From Pigmentiphaga daeguensis (GTDB taxonomy: Bacteria; Pseudomonadota; Gammaproteobacteria; Burkholderiales; Burkholderiaceae_B), in NCBI RefSeq assembly GCF_039523035.1, contig NZ_BAAAEN010000014.1, forward strand, positions 92,981 to 156,980: a stretch of 64,000 bases of DNA, read 5' to 3'. Every line of letters starts with the position of its first letter. The stretch's first letter is position 1. Both the position numbers and the translations under genes were made by a program. Positions 44,979 to 53,900 of the stretch are shown one piece after another. The notes under the pieces are model-generated. The model made no database searches, was not told the DNA's origin, and saw only the letters and a list, made by a program, of their open reading frames with translations.

Positions 44979-45539
44979 ATGACCGTCAAGAAGAAAACGC
45001 CCTCACGGGCGCGCAAGTCTCCTGTTGCCGAGCAGCCCGCCGAGGATCGCGTGGACGTCGATCCCGGCCCCGGCGGCAAGCCCTGGTATGTCGTGCGCCG
45101 CTCGCGGGTGCATGGAACCGGTGTGTTCGCGGCCCGCAAGATCCCCGCCGGCACCCGTGTCATCGAGTACGCGGGCGAACGCATCAGCGCGGCCGAAGCC
45201 GACCGCCGCCACCCGGTCAATCCCGAGGATCCGTACCACACCTTCTTCTTCGCGCTGGAAAGCGGCAAGGTGATCGACGGCGGCAGCCAGGGCAACGATG
45301 CGCGCTGGATCAACCACGCCTGCGAGCCCAACTGCGAAGCGGAGGAAACGGACGATGGCCGCGTCTTCATCGTCTCGCAGCATCCCATCGAACGCGGCGA
45401 AGAGCTCAATTATGACTACGGCCTGGTCATCGACGAGCGCATCACGCCGACGTTGAAGAAGAACTATCAGTGCTTGTGCGGCGCCGACTCGTGCCGGGGC
45501 ACGATGCTGGCGTTGAAGCGGCGCAAGAAGAAAGCCTGA
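44979..45539 (+). CDS. SET-domain protein lysine methyltransferase
   Basis: This 186-residue protein has a full SET domain: VHGTGVFAARKIPAGTRVIEYAGE (about 44-67), WINHACEPNCEAEE (SAM-binding NHxCxPNC), ELNYDYGLV (catalytic tyrosine) and a post-SET zinc cysteine cluster CLCGADSCRG. Such enzymes transfer methyl groups from SAM to lysine. It has basic ends (KKKTPSRARKS; KRRKKKA). It lies 13 bases after topB, whose tail is a natural lysine-rich candidate substrate. No pathway role is proven. Confidence 0.9.
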   Translation: MTVKKKTPSRARKSPVAEQPAEDRVDVDPGPGGKPWYVVRRSRVHGTGVFAARKIPAGTRVIEYAGERISAAEADRRHPVNPEDPYHTFFFALESGKVIDGGSQGNDARWINHACEPNCEAEETDDGRVFIVSQHPIERGEELNYDYGLVIDERITPTLKKNYQCLCGADSCRGTMLALKRRKKKA

Positions 45540-45547
45540 GGGCGGGA

Positions 45548-45570
45548 ACCGGGCGGCGGCGCCGCCCGGT
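45548..45570. terminator. GC hairpin between convergent genes
   Basis: ACCGGGCGGC (45548-45557) and GCCGCCCGGT (45561-45570) form a perfect 10-bp stem with a 3-base loop between the SET gene and the convergent glycine-zipper gene. There is no T-run, but its position suggests a bidirectional terminator. Confidence 0.45.
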
Positions 45571-45578
45571 CCGGCCGG

Positions 45579-46322
45579 TCAGTTGTAGTCGCCGACCCGC
45601 ATCGCCTGGGAGTCGCCGCCGTTGCGGGACACTACCGAGCCGTTCACGACGCGCACCGGATCGCCGCTGCGCCACGGATAGGCCGAGGCGCTATGGAAAG
45701 TGCGCACGCTGCCGTCGTCCATCCTGACGGTCATCTCGTACTGCGTCGAGCTGCGCACACGCTTCTCGACCTCGTTGCCCGCGTAGGCGCCGCCCAGGGC
45801 ACCCAGCACCGTCAGCGCGGTACGGCCGCTGCCGCCACCGAACTGGTTGCCGACCACGCCGCCCACGACACCGCCGCCGACCGCGCCCAGGCCCGTTCCC
45901 TGGCCCTGGACCTGCACGGCGCGCACGCTCTCGACCGTTCCGCAGTTGCCGCAGGTGGCCGCCACCGGCCGCGCCGGTTCGCGATAGACCGGGGCAGGGC
46001 GGCTGGCGGCGCGCGTCGGCGCGGCACGCTCGGCCGCGGCCTGCTTCGCCGGAGCCGGCGCATGGGCCGAGGCCTTGCCGAAATCCCGGCCACCGGCCGG
46101 GGCGGACGCTTCGGTCAGCTCTTGCGTGGGGGCCGACTTGGCCAGCGGCGAGGGCAGCAGTCCGGTCAGGACGCCCACGCCGACGGCGGCCAGGACGATG
46201 ATGCTGATGGCTGCGGCGGCCACCAGCGGATGCAGCGCGACGGCTCCCCGCATGCTGCGATGCGCGCGCGCGAAGGCGGCGTCGATGGGGATTCGGGAAC
46301 CGGAAGAAGTACCGGAAAACAT
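45579..46322 (-). CDS. glycine-zipper membrane-anchored protein (SlyB/Rick17kDa-like)
   Basis: This 247-residue protein has one N-terminal membrane helix (LVAAAAISIIVLAAVGVGVLTG, about 33-54), an Ala/Pro-rich spacer, a CGNCG pair and a glycine-zipper 2TM domain (GTGLGAVGGGVVGGVVGNQF and LGALGGAYAGNEVEKRV, about 143-185), then a beta-rich tail (YEMTVRMDDGSVRTFH). Proteins of this type are envelope components of unclear function. The upstream in-frame extension is not used; the ATG at 46322 is preferred. Confidence 0.82.
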   Translation of the reverse strand: MFSGTSSGSRIPIDAAFARAHRSMRGAVALHPLVAAAAISIIVLAAVGVGVLTGLLPSPLAKSAPTQELTEASAPAGGRDFGKASAHAPAPAKQAAAERAAPTRAASRPAPVYREPARPVAATCGNCGTVESVRAVQVQGQGTGLGAVGGGVVGGVVGNQFGGGSGRTALTVLGALGGAYAGNEVEKRVRSSTQYEMTVRMDDGSVRTFHSASAYPWRSGDPVRVVNGSVVSRNGGDSQAMRVGDYN

Positions 46323-46470
46323 GGCGTCACTCCGCTCGTAAGGTTCACGTAAGTTACCTCCAAGCGGCCTTCCATGTTGTTTCGGGGCGTGGCGGGATCT
46401 CGCGCTTTCTGTATCGGAATTGACCGAATGTTTCCGCCCCCGGCTGGCAAAGTCTGCCAGAATGGTCCGC

Positions 46471-46707
46471 ATGGAAATCACCCTGACCGAACTCGAGGAC
46501 GCAATCAATTTCTGGCGCACGCGCAAGCCTTCGACGAGCGAAGCGTGCGTGCTGTGCGCCGAGGCCGCGGCGCTGGCGGGCCCCTATGCCGCCATGATCA
46601 TGCATCACCTTCCCGCGCTGGACGAGGCGGCCATGCCCGAACCAGCGCGGGCGGCCCTCGCGGCCTGGCGGCAGGCGCGCCAGGCCGTGGCCCGGGTCAA
46701 AGGCTGA
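46471..46707 (+). CDS. DUF3717 family protein
   Basis: This 78-residue protein reads MEITLTELEDAINFWR, then STSEACVLCAEAAALAGPYAAMI, the DUF3717 pattern with a conserved CxxC. Function unknown; a small cytoplasmic protein found in Burkholderiales. A second in-frame ATG lies three codons upstream. Its end overlaps the convergent Nudix gene by 11 bases. Confidence 0.8.
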   Translation: MEITLTELEDAINFWRTRKPSTSEACVLCAEAAALAGPYAAMIMHHLPALDEAAMPEPARAALAAWRQARQAVARVKG

Positions 46708-47545
46708 CGCGGGCGGCTTCGGCCGGGGAAGCGACCAGGGATACGGGCGCGAACGCGCCCAGGCTGACCTTCATGGACAGCGCGGCCTCCAGCGTGAACG
46801 CACCGTCGGCCACCAGTTCCAGCACCTCTTCCGGCGATACCGTACGCAAGGCGACCACTTCGCCGTCCTGGTTCTCGGGCACGACCTCGGGCCCCAGGAC
46901 GGTATCGACCACGGTCACGTGCTCGACCTGGTAGCCCTCGGGCAGAACCCGGCGCACGGTGAACTGGCCGCTGCGCCGGCCGTCCTTCAGGTGATGGGGC
47001 AACAGGCCGGCCTCTTCCCAGCTTTCCCTGAGCAGGGCCGATTCGGGGGTTTCCGCGGCGCTGACCAGCCCTCCCACGAGGGTATCCCACATGCCGGGAT
47101 CGGTGGTCTTGGTGAACGACCGCTGGGCGATCCACAACTGCCCGCTGTCGGTCCAGGCGTTCAGGTGGACGGCATGGGTGGCGATGCCCAGGGGCCGCAC
47201 GGATGCCCGCTCGATCACGCCCAGGACGGTGCCGTCCTCGGCCACCACGTCCAGCAGTTCGTTGCGCCAGCCGTTGAGCCGGCCGGCTTCGGAAAGCGCC
47301 GTGGCGACACGCGCCAGCAGCTCGCTGACGGCCTGGGCGCGCCCGGCCGAGGCCGGCGTGCCCGCCAGCTCGGGCAGCAGGTGCACCACGCCGGGTTCCA
47401 GCAGTATTTCGCCCGGAAAGGCGGCCAGCCAGCGCGGCACGTCGTGCGCCACCCAGCCGCAATCATGGCCGGCAATGCGCAGTCGCAGGGAGTCCGGCGG
47501 GGGATCGACCTGAGCACGAGCCGATATGGAGTCGAATACGTTCAT
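46697..47545 (-). CDS. Nudix hydrolase with N-terminal DUF4743 domain
   Basis: This 282-residue protein has a DUF4743-like N-terminal half and a Nudix domain. The Nudix box GGLVSAAETPESALLRESWEEAG (about 166-188; G-x5-E-x7-REUxEExG) is intact. Relatives include the fungal and plant thiamine-diphosphate-like Tnr3/Nudix20 group. The ATG at 47545 is chosen because the longer frame has no conserved content. Confidence 0.86.
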   Translation of the reverse strand: MNVFDSISARAQVDPPPDSLRLRIAGHDCGWVAHDVPRWLAAFPGEILLEPGVVHLLPELAGTPASAGRAQAVSELLARVATALSEAGRLNGWRNELLDVVAEDGTVLGVIERASVRPLGIATHAVHLNAWTDSGQLWIAQRSFTKTTDPGMWDTLVGGLVSAAETPESALLRESWEEAGLLPHHLKDGRRSGQFTVRRVLPEGYQVEHVTVVDTVLGPEVVPENQDGEVVALRTVSPEEVLELVADGAFTLEAALSMKVSLGAFAPVSLVASPAEAARVSL

Positions 47546-47693
47546 CCAGATATCGTGAATATGCAACACAGCAAGCCCCCATTGTGCCGGAAGTCCGGAT
47601 GGGACGCCCGGCACCCCGACGTAAGCGAAGGTGAACCCGGTTGCCTCGGGTAAGATGCCGGCGCTCGCACCGCCCCCAAGGAAGAGGAAGACC

Positions 47694-48686
47694 ATGACCG
47701 ATCACCCCCGTATCTGCATCGTCGGCGCCGGAGCGATAGGCGGCCTCGTCGCCGGACGCCTGGCCCAGGCCGGCAACGACGTTTCGCTGCTGGCCCGCGG
47801 CCGCACGCTGGAAGCGCTGCGCCGGCACGGCCAACGGCTCGACTCGGCGGGCAAGCTCGTCGCCTCGCCGGTCCGGGCCAGCGACGACGCCCGGGCGCTG
47901 GGCCCGCAGGACGTCGTCGTCATCACCGTCAAGGCACCGGCCCTGCCGGAGATCGCACGGGCCATCCGTCCGCTGGTCGGCGCCGACACGGTCGTGATCC
48001 CGGCCTTGAACGGCATCCCCTGGTGGTTCTTCCTGGACGCCGGCCTGCCCCTGGGCGGCACGCGCCTGCGCAGCGTCGATCCGGACGGCGGCATCGAGGC
48101 CAGCCTGCCGGCGGACCAGGTGCTGGGCGCCGTGGTCTTCGCGTCGGCCTCGACCCCCGAGCCCGGCCTGACCCTGCACGCCTCGGGCAACCGCATCGTG
48201 CTGGGCGAGCCGAAGGGCGGGTCGAGCGAACGCGCCCGCGCCGTGGCCGGGCTGTTCACGCGGGCGGGCTTCGATGCCCCCGCCAGCGAGAACGTGCGCG
48301 CCGACATCTGGACCAAGCTGCTGGGCAATGCCTGCTTCAACCCCGCCAGCCTGCTGACGGGCGCCTATACCGACGACATGATCGACGATCCCCGCCTGCA
48401 CGCCATGTTCGTGGCCATGATGGACGAGGCGCTGGCGCTGGGCACCCGGCTCGGGCTGCCGGCCCAGGTCGAGTCGCGCGACCGCATCGCCTTCACCCGA
48501 GGGCTGGGCCACATCAAAACGTCGATGCTGCAGGACGTGGAGGCGGGCCGGCCGGTGGAGATCGACAGCATCCTGGGCGCGCTGGTCGAGACCGCCGCGG
48601 CGGCCCGATTCTCCACGCCGACCCTGGATACCGTCTACGCGCTGGCGCGCATGCGCGCCGCGGCCCTGGGGCTGTATCCGGCGTAG
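47694..48686 (+). CDS. 2-dehydropantoate 2-reductase family protein (PanE-like)
   Basis: This 330-residue protein has an N-terminal NADP-binding fold (ICIVGAGAIGGLVAGRLAQAG, with the GxGxxG) and an ApbA/PanE C-terminal domain with WTKLLGNACFNP and EIDSILGALVE (the family's substrate lysine and glutamate segments). It may be the pantothenate-pathway ketopantoate reductase, but many PanE-like paralogues act in other pathways. Strong purine-rich ribosome-binding site AGGAAGAGGAAG before the ATG at 47694. Confidence 0.83.
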   Translation: MTDHPRICIVGAGAIGGLVAGRLAQAGNDVSLLARGRTLEALRRHGQRLDSAGKLVASPVRASDDARALGPQDVVVITVKAPALPEIARAIRPLVGADTVVIPALNGIPWWFFLDAGLPLGGTRLRSVDPDGGIEASLPADQVLGAVVFASASTPEPGLTLHASGNRIVLGEPKGGSSERARAVAGLFTRAGFDAPASENVRADIWTKLLGNACFNPASLLTGAYTDDMIDDPRLHAMFVAMMDEALALGTRLGLPAQVESRDRIAFTRGLGHIKTSMLQDVEAGRPVEIDSILGALVETAAAARFSTPTLDTVYALARMRAAALGLYPA

Positions 48687-48812
48687 CCGGCCCTTGCCCA
48701 ACTTTTCTATAGGCGAAAAATACCAAAACATCGCTTGAACCCCAGCCGCCCGCGCCGCATCCTGCCACCCTAGATAGAGTAAGCACGGAGAGCCGGCGCA
48801 CGGCGGCATGCG

Positions 48813-49682
48813 ATGTCCATTTCCAGCGAAACCATCAGGTCGGTCACCTCGTCCTTGTACGAGTGGTCGCTGAAGAAAGTCCCGGACGACACCAAGCGGG
48901 TGCTGGCCCAGGCGCAGCAGCGCGAGACGGTCCAGCTCGGCAGGCAGACGCTGCGCATCATGCTCGAAAGCGCCGAGGCCGCCGAGTCCGAAAGCCACCT
49001 GGTCTGTTCGGACGTGGGCGTGCCCACCTACATGATCCGCGTGGGCACGGGCGTGAGTTTCGAAGGCAACGTGCGCCAGGCCATCGTCGACGGCTTCGCC
49101 GACCTGGTCGCGCGCGCGGACCCGCCCATCCTGAAGATGGTGACCAATCCGCTGACCCTGCAACGCAGCTACGAGGGCAAGAACATGCCCCTGGTCACCT
49201 TCGACATGGTCGACGGCGCGGACTACATGGAGATCGTCTGCGCGCCCAAGGCCATGGGCACGGGCCGCTGGGAAGCCATCGAGACCTTCGTCTACCCGTC
49301 GCTGGAGACCATCGAGAAATACGTGCTCGATACCGTGCTCAAGGCCGGCTCGCAGCCCTGTCCGCCCATCGTCGTGGGCGTGGGCATAGGCGGCACCTTC
49401 GACTACGCGGCCAAGATGGCCAAGGAGTGCGTCCTGCGCCCCTTCGCCCAGACCAATCCCGAGCCCGTCCTGGCGGCCATGGAACAGCGCCTGCTCAAGG
49501 CCATCAACGACACCGGCTTCGGGCCCATGGGCACGGGCGGCGACACCACCGCCATGGCGGTGCACATCGACTATTCGGCCAGCCACGGCTTCATGCCCGT
49601 GGCCGTGGCCTTCAACTGCTGGATCAACCGGCGCACCTGTGCCCGCATCTACCAGGACGGCACGGTCGAACGCCTGGAATAG
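48813..49682 (+). CDS. class I fumarase-type hydro-lyase, alpha subunit
   Basis: This 289-residue protein matches the N-terminal half of class I fumarases and the TtdA subunit of L-tartrate dehydratase. CSDVGVPTY (about 65-73), AKECVLRP (about 207-214) and the late NCWINRRTCARIYQDG region supply the cysteines for the catalytic 4Fe-4S cluster. Paired with the beta subunit 20 bases downstream, it adds or removes water on fumarate, mesaconate, tartrate or a similar diacid. The substrate cannot be chosen from sequence alone. Confidence 0.88.
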   Translation: MSISSETIRSVTSSLYEWSLKKVPDDTKRVLAQAQQRETVQLGRQTLRIMLESAEAAESESHLVCSDVGVPTYMIRVGTGVSFEGNVRQAIVDGFADLVARADPPILKMVTNPLTLQRSYEGKNMPLVTFDMVDGADYMEIVCAPKAMGTGRWEAIETFVYPSLETIEKYVLDTVLKAGSQPCPPIVVGVGIGGTFDYAAKMAKECVLRPFAQTNPEPVLAAMEQRLLKAINDTGFGPMGTGGDTTAMAVHIDYSASHGFMPVAVAFNCWINRRTCARIYQDGTVERLE

Positions 49683-49702
49683 CGGCAACGGAGACGAGCA
49701 TC

Positions 49703-50332
49703 GTGAATACCCATCGCCTGACCTTGCCGGCAAGCGCGGACGACATCGCCCGTATCCAGGCCGGCGACCTGGTCTACCTGACCGGCGACATCGTCGTCAC
49801 CATCGGCCTGCCTACGCACCAGCGCATGATCGACTACGCCCGCGAGGGCAAGCCGCTGCCGGTGGACGTGCACGGCGGCGCCTTCCTGCACCTGAGCTCG
49901 TACAACCGCGAGAGCGACACGCCCTCGGGCTACGAGGCCCTGTACATGAACCCCACCACCAGCACGCGCTACGACGCGCTCATGCCGCCGCTGATCCGGG
50001 CCTACGGCCTGCGCATCGTGGGCGGCAAGGGCGGACTGGGCGAGGAAAGCGTGCAGGCCATGCGCGAGACGGGCTGCATCTACCTGTCCTTCCTGGGCGG
50101 CGGCTGCACGCTGCTGGCCCGCGCGATCCAGGAAGTGGTGTCCGTGCACTGGGAAGACTACATCTCGCAATTCCGCCTGGTGACCTTGCGCGTCAAGGAC
50201 CTGGGCCCCGCCACGGTGGGCATCGACGCCCACGGCAACAGCCTCTACCGACAGCTGCGCGAGAACGTGCAGCAGCGGCTGCCTGGCATTCTCGAAGAAC
50301 TCGACCGGCACCGCGCGGATTCCACGCACTGA
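49703..50332 (+). CDS. class I fumarase-type hydro-lyase, beta subunit
   Basis: This 209-residue partner of the preceding gene has the swivelling beta domain: GDLVYLTGDIVVTIGLPTHQRM, GPTTSTR-like NPTTSTRYDAL and GGKGGLG. The GTG at 49703 has GGAG nine bases upstream, and the gap from the alpha gene is only 20 bases. Split two-subunit forms are common for TtdAB-like enzymes in betaproteobacteria. Confidence 0.88.
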   Translation: MNTHRLTLPASADDIARIQAGDLVYLTGDIVVTIGLPTHQRMIDYAREGKPLPVDVHGGAFLHLSSYNRESDTPSGYEALYMNPTTSTRYDALMPPLIRAYGLRIVGGKGGLGEESVQAMRETGCIYLSFLGGGCTLLARAIQEVVSVHWEDYISQFRLVTLRVKDLGPATVGIDAHGNSLYRQLRENVQQRLPGILEELDRHRADSTH

Positions 50333-50371
50333 GTGCGGCAATCTTCTTCATTACGACAGATCGGAGACCCC

Positions 50372-51352
50372 ATGAAGAATCATCGACTTCTCGCCTGCGC
50401 CACCGCCATCCTGGCCCTGGGCGCCACCGCCGCCCACGCCAAGGACGACGCCGCGTCATGGCCTACCCGGCCGGTGCGGCTGATCGTGCCGTTCCCGGCC
50501 GGCGGCAGCACCGACGTGGTCGCGCGCCTGATCGCCGAGCGGCTGGGCCAGAAGCTCGGCCAGCAGTTCGTCGTGGACAACCGTCCGGGCGCGGCCGGCA
50601 ACATCGGCACCGACCAGGTCGCCAAGGCCTCGCCCGACGGCTACACGCTCACGCTGACGACCTCCGGGCCGCTGGCCAACAACAAGTACCTGTACAAGTC
50701 CATGCCGTACGACCCGGCCAAGGACCTGACTCCCATCGTGCTGGTGGGCGAGATCCCGCTGGTGGTCGTGTCCACCGACAAGACCCCGGCCAAGAACCTG
50801 AAGGAATTCATCGCGCTGGCCAAGGCCGCGCCGGGCAAGTATTCCATCGGCAATCCGGGCAACGGCACCATCGGGCACCTGGCCTATGAACTGCTGCGGC
50901 ACAATACCCGGACCGACTTCCTGGGCGTGCCATACAAGGGCGACACGCCGGCCATGACGGACCTGCTGGGCGGCTCCATCCAGGCCATCGTCGCGCCCAT
51001 CACGGCCTTCATCCCGCAGATCCAGAGCGGCAAGATGAACGGCCTGGCGGTGACCTCCAAGAAGCGTTTCCCCGGCACGCCCGACGTGCCCACCGCGGTC
51101 GAGCAGGGCTTCGACGTCGAGGCCTCGGTCTGGTTCGCCGTCGCGGGCCCCGCCGGCATGCCGCGTCCCATCGTCGACAAACTCAACCGCGAGATCAACC
51201 TCGTGCTGAACTCGCCCGAGGGCCGGGCCAAGCTCGAGCAGTTCGGCGCGGTCGTGGGCGGCGGTTCGCCCGAGCAGCTGGATTCGCTGATGAAGGTCGA
51301 AAGCGCGAAGTGGAAGCGGATCATCGAGGACGCCAATATCAAGCTGGATTAG
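50372..51352 (+). CDS. Bug-family periplasmic substrate-binding protein
   Basis: This 326-residue receptor has a signal peptide (LLACATAILALGATAAHA) and Bug motifs WPTRPVRLIVPFPAGGSTD, NRPGAAGNIG and VPYKGDTPAMTDLLGG. It is likely to capture the carboxylate handled by the hydro-lyase, whose beta gene ends 39 bases upstream. A ribosome-binding site CGGAG precedes the ATG at 50372. Confidence 0.94.
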   Translation: MKNHRLLACATAILALGATAAHAKDDAASWPTRPVRLIVPFPAGGSTDVVARLIAERLGQKLGQQFVVDNRPGAAGNIGTDQVAKASPDGYTLTLTTSGPLANNKYLYKSMPYDPAKDLTPIVLVGEIPLVVVSTDKTPAKNLKEFIALAKAAPGKYSIGNPGNGTIGHLAYELLRHNTRTDFLGVPYKGDTPAMTDLLGGSIQAIVAPITAFIPQIQSGKMNGLAVTSKKRFPGTPDVPTAVEQGFDVEASVWFAVAGPAGMPRPIVDKLNREINLVLNSPEGRAKLEQFGAVVGGGSPEQLDSLMKVESAKWKRIIEDANIKLD

Positions 51353-51353
51353 C

Positions 51354-51435
51354 CCCCCTACGCGCTTCGCGCGCCCCCCACAGGGGGGCGGCACTGGCGG
51401 ACCGGCAAAGCCGGATCCGCTGTGCCCTGGGTCTT
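51354..51435 (+). repeat. dispersed GC-rich intergenic repeat, copy E
   Basis: A well-preserved copy: CCCCCCTACGCGCTTCGCGCG, a CCCCCC-GGGGGG hairpin, GGCACTGGCGGACCGGC, AAAGCCGGATCCGCTGTGCC and CTGGGTCTTG. It starts two bases after the Bug stop codon and fills most of the 145-base gap. Confidence 0.8.
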
Positions 51436-51497
51436 GTGAGTTCTTCTTGGATTGGGGCACGGGTTTTCGGGGTGGTTTCCGCCCCATGGAGTGTTGA

Positions 51498-52118
51498 ATG
51501 AGCGGTTTCGTTACGTTGAAGACCGAGGGCATGAGCACCGAGGAGGCCTATCGGCTGATCGTGGGCTGCGTGGCGCCCCGGCCGGTGGCGTGGATCACCA
51601 CGCAGGATGAATCGGGACGGGTCAATGCCGCGCCGTTCAGTTCGTACAACTACGTGGCGCACAGCCCGCCGATGCTGGCGGTGAACATCGGCTCGCGCAA
51701 GGGCGAGTTGAAGGACACGGCACGCAACATCGTCGAGACGCGCGAGTTCGTGGTCAACGTGGCCACGGAAGCGACGCTGGAGCTGATGCATGCGTCGGGC
51801 GCGGACTACCCGCCCGAGATCGGCGAGCCCGAGGCCCTGGGCATCGAGCTGGCGCCCAGCACGGTGGTGCGGCCGCCGCGCATTCCCGCCACGCCGATCC
51901 AGATGGAATGCCGGCTCGAGCACGTGCTGCCGCTGGGACGGGGCCTGAACACGCTCTACATCGGCGAAGTGGTGGCCTTCCATCTGTCCGAGGCCATATT
52001 CAACGGCCGGCACATCGATGCCGTGGCGATGCGGCCCATCGCCCGGCTGGGCGGACCGTACTACGCGGGGCTGGGCGAGATCTTCCATCGGCCGATGCTG
52101 CAGGCGCCGCCGATCTGA
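51498..52118 (+). CDS. flavin reductase-like domain protein
   Basis: This 206-residue protein has the FMN-binding split-barrel domain: YRLIVGCVAPRPVAWITT, GRVNAAPFSSYNYVAHSPP and VNVATEATLELMHASG. Such proteins bind FMN and serve as flavin reductases or as redox partners of monooxygenases. It stands between two repeat copies within a catabolic cluster; substrate unknown. Confidence 0.88.
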   Translation: MSGFVTLKTEGMSTEEAYRLIVGCVAPRPVAWITTQDESGRVNAAPFSSYNYVAHSPPMLAVNIGSRKGELKDTARNIVETREFVVNVATEATLELMHASGADYPPEIGEPEALGIELAPSTVVRPPRIPATPIQMECRLEHVLPLGRGLNTLYIGEVVAFHLSEAIFNGRHIDAVAMRPIARLGGPYYAGLGEIFHRPMLQAPPI

Positions 52119-52119
52119 T

Positions 52120-52196
52120 CCCCCCTACGCGCTTCGCGCGCCCCCCAGGGGGCGGCACTGGCGGACCGGCGGAGCCGGATCCGCTGTGCCCTGGAG
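52120..52196 (+). repeat. dispersed GC-rich intergenic repeat, copy F
   Basis: Nearly identical to copy E, with GGCGGAGCCGG in place of GGCAAAGCCGG in the loop; the compensating arm is kept. Copies E and F flank the flavin reductase-like gene in the same orientation, so recombination between them could delete it. Confidence 0.8.
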
Positions 52197-52249
52197 ACCA
52201 ACGGGCTGGCGAAGTTGGGGGTTCTTAATTTTGTGACAAGGACATACTG

Positions 52250-53005
52250 ATGACGGGTTCATCTGGGGATTTCAGCCGGTCGGTGCAGGCCGGGACGTTC
52301 ATCAAGACGGTGTCGCCGCACGTGGTGGAGATACTGGGGACGACGGCGCTGGATTTCGGGGTGCTGGATGCCGAGCATGCGCCGTTCGACCGGGCGGCGC
52401 TGGACTTGATGATGATGGCCGGACGGGCCGCGCGCCTGCCGCTTTTCGTGCGGGTGGCCGACTACGAGGCCGCGACCATCCTGTCGACGCTGGACCTGGG
52501 CGCGGCGGGCATCGTGGTGCCGCACGTCGACAGCGCCGAGCAGGCGGAACTGATCGTCTCGCGCGCCCGCTACAAGGACGGCGTGCGGGGCTTTTCCAGC
52601 TCGCCCCGGGCGGCCGGCTACGGGACCATGACCTATAAGCAGGCCCAGGAAGCGGGCGACCAGACGCTGGTGATGTGCCAGATCGAAAGCGTCGAGGGCC
52701 TGGCCAACGTGGAAAGCATCGCCGCCGTTCCCGGCGTGGGCGGACTGTTCGTGGGACGCGCGGACCTGGCCCTGTCCATGGGCCAGGAAGGCTCGCGCAG
52801 CCCGGCGGTGCTGGAAGCCACCGCCCGCATCGTCCGCGCGGCGCTGGCCGCCGGCAAGATCGCCGCGATGTTCGTGGCCAACGCCGCCGAGCGCGACGAG
52901 TTCGCCGCGCAAGGCGTGACCTGGTTCGTGATCGGATCCGACCAATCCCTGCTGCGCCAAGGCGCGCAATCGGTTGCCGTGGCAGGCGACCGGTCGCACG
53001 GCTGA
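52250..53005 (+). CDS. HpcH/HpaI family aldolase
   Basis: This 251-residue TIM-barrel class II aldolase shows VLDAEHAPFDRAALDLMM (metal-binding acidic start), GAAGIVVPHVDSAEQAELIV and the glycine-rich VGGLFVGRADLALSMG. It cleaves 4-hydroxy-2-oxo acids to pyruvate plus an aldehyde or keto acid. It fits the end of an aromatic or branched dicarboxylate route together with the hydro-lyase upstream. Confidence 0.9.
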   Translation: MTGSSGDFSRSVQAGTFIKTVSPHVVEILGTTALDFGVLDAEHAPFDRAALDLMMMAGRAARLPLFVRVADYEAATILSTLDLGAAGIVVPHVDSAEQAELIVSRARYKDGVRGFSSSPRAAGYGTMTYKQAQEAGDQTLVMCQIESVEGLANVESIAAVPGVGGLFVGRADLALSMGQEGSRSPAVLEATARIVRAALAAGKIAAMFVANAAERDEFAAQGVTWFVIGSDQSLLRQGAQSVAVAGDRSHG

Positions 53006-53036
53006 CGCGGCTCCCTCTCAAGCAAAGGTGAAGTCC

Positions 53037-53900
53037 ATGACTGTCCAACAACCGCGGCCCGCGACCTATGCCGCGCACTACGACACCGCTCCGCAGCAAC
53101 AGCAGGCCGGCGCGCGCACCTGGCTGACCCGGGGCGCCAACTTCGTCGTCGCCGTCTCGCAGGTCGAGGCGGGAGCCGTGCTGGCGCGCGAGGCCAACCC
53201 CGACGAATACTTCGTCTTCGTGCACACCGGCGGCGCGCGCATCCAGGCGGGTTCCGAGCAGGTCGACGCCGCTCCCGAGACCGTGACCATCGTTCCGCCG
53301 GGTGCGAGCCGCGTCGAGGCCACCGCCGCGGGCACCATCGTGCGCGTGTTCTCCAACCGCGCCTCGGACCTGGCGCAGGCTTCGGTCAACCAGGAGATCT
53401 ACGCCGACGGCGCGCCCGAAGTCGCGCCGCTGGTGCCATGGCCCGATCCCCCCGCCGGCTTCAAGCTGCGCCACTACGTGCTGGCCGAGCACGTGCGGCC
53501 CGACAGCAACATGCGCATCTTCCGCAGCACCAACCTGATGGTCAATTTCCTGGCCAAGCGCCTGGTGCCGCGCGACGTGCACAAGCTCAGCCCGCACACC
53601 CACGCCGACTTCGAACAGGCCTCGCTGGCGATCCAGGGCACTTACGCGCACCACCTGCGCTGGCCGTGGACGCCGGACATGGACATGTGGAAAGAGGACG
53701 AGCACGTCGAGATCGGCAGCCCGTCCGTCACGGTCATTCCCGCGAAGGTGCTGCATACCAGCCGCAACGTCAGCCAGGGCGATTGCTGGCTGATCGACAT
53801 CTTCGGCCCGCCGCGCATGGACTTCTCCAGCAAGCCGGGACTGGTCTGCAACGCGGACGAGTACCCCATGCCCGCGCCCGCCACGGCCGCCGCGGCCTAG
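53037..53900 (+). CDS. double-cupin-like protein of unknown function
   Basis: This 287-residue protein has two cupin-like halves. The first (about 45-105: EANPDEYFVFVHTGGARIQAG, TVTIVPPGASRV) lacks the metal histidines. The second (about 175-265: LSPHTHADFEQASLAIQG and KVLHTSRNVSQGDCWLIDIF) retains HxH-x-E and a later His. It may be an isomerase or dioxygenase in the adjoining pathway. It follows the aldolase by 31 bases, so both are probably co-transcribed. Confidence 0.65.
   Translation: MTVQQPRPATYAAHYDTAPQQQQAGARTWLTRGANFVVAVSQVEAGAVLAREANPDEYFVFVHTGGARIQAGSEQVDAAPETVTIVPPGASRVEATAAGTIVRVFSNRASDLAQASVNQEIYADGAPEVAPLVPWPDPPAGFKLRHYVLAEHVRPDSNMRIFRSTNLMVNFLAKRLVPRDVHKLSPHTHADFEQASLAIQGTYAHHLRWPWTPDMDMWKEDEHVEIGSPSVTVIPAKVLHTSRNVSQGDCWLIDIFGPPRMDFSSKPGLVCNADEYPMPAPATAAAA

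Noticed and set aside
42311..45409. Minus-strand open frame of 1032 codons
   Set aside because: Antisense to topB and the SET gene; its glycine and leucine runs mirror the Lys/Ala-rich tail, and it has no recognisable domain.
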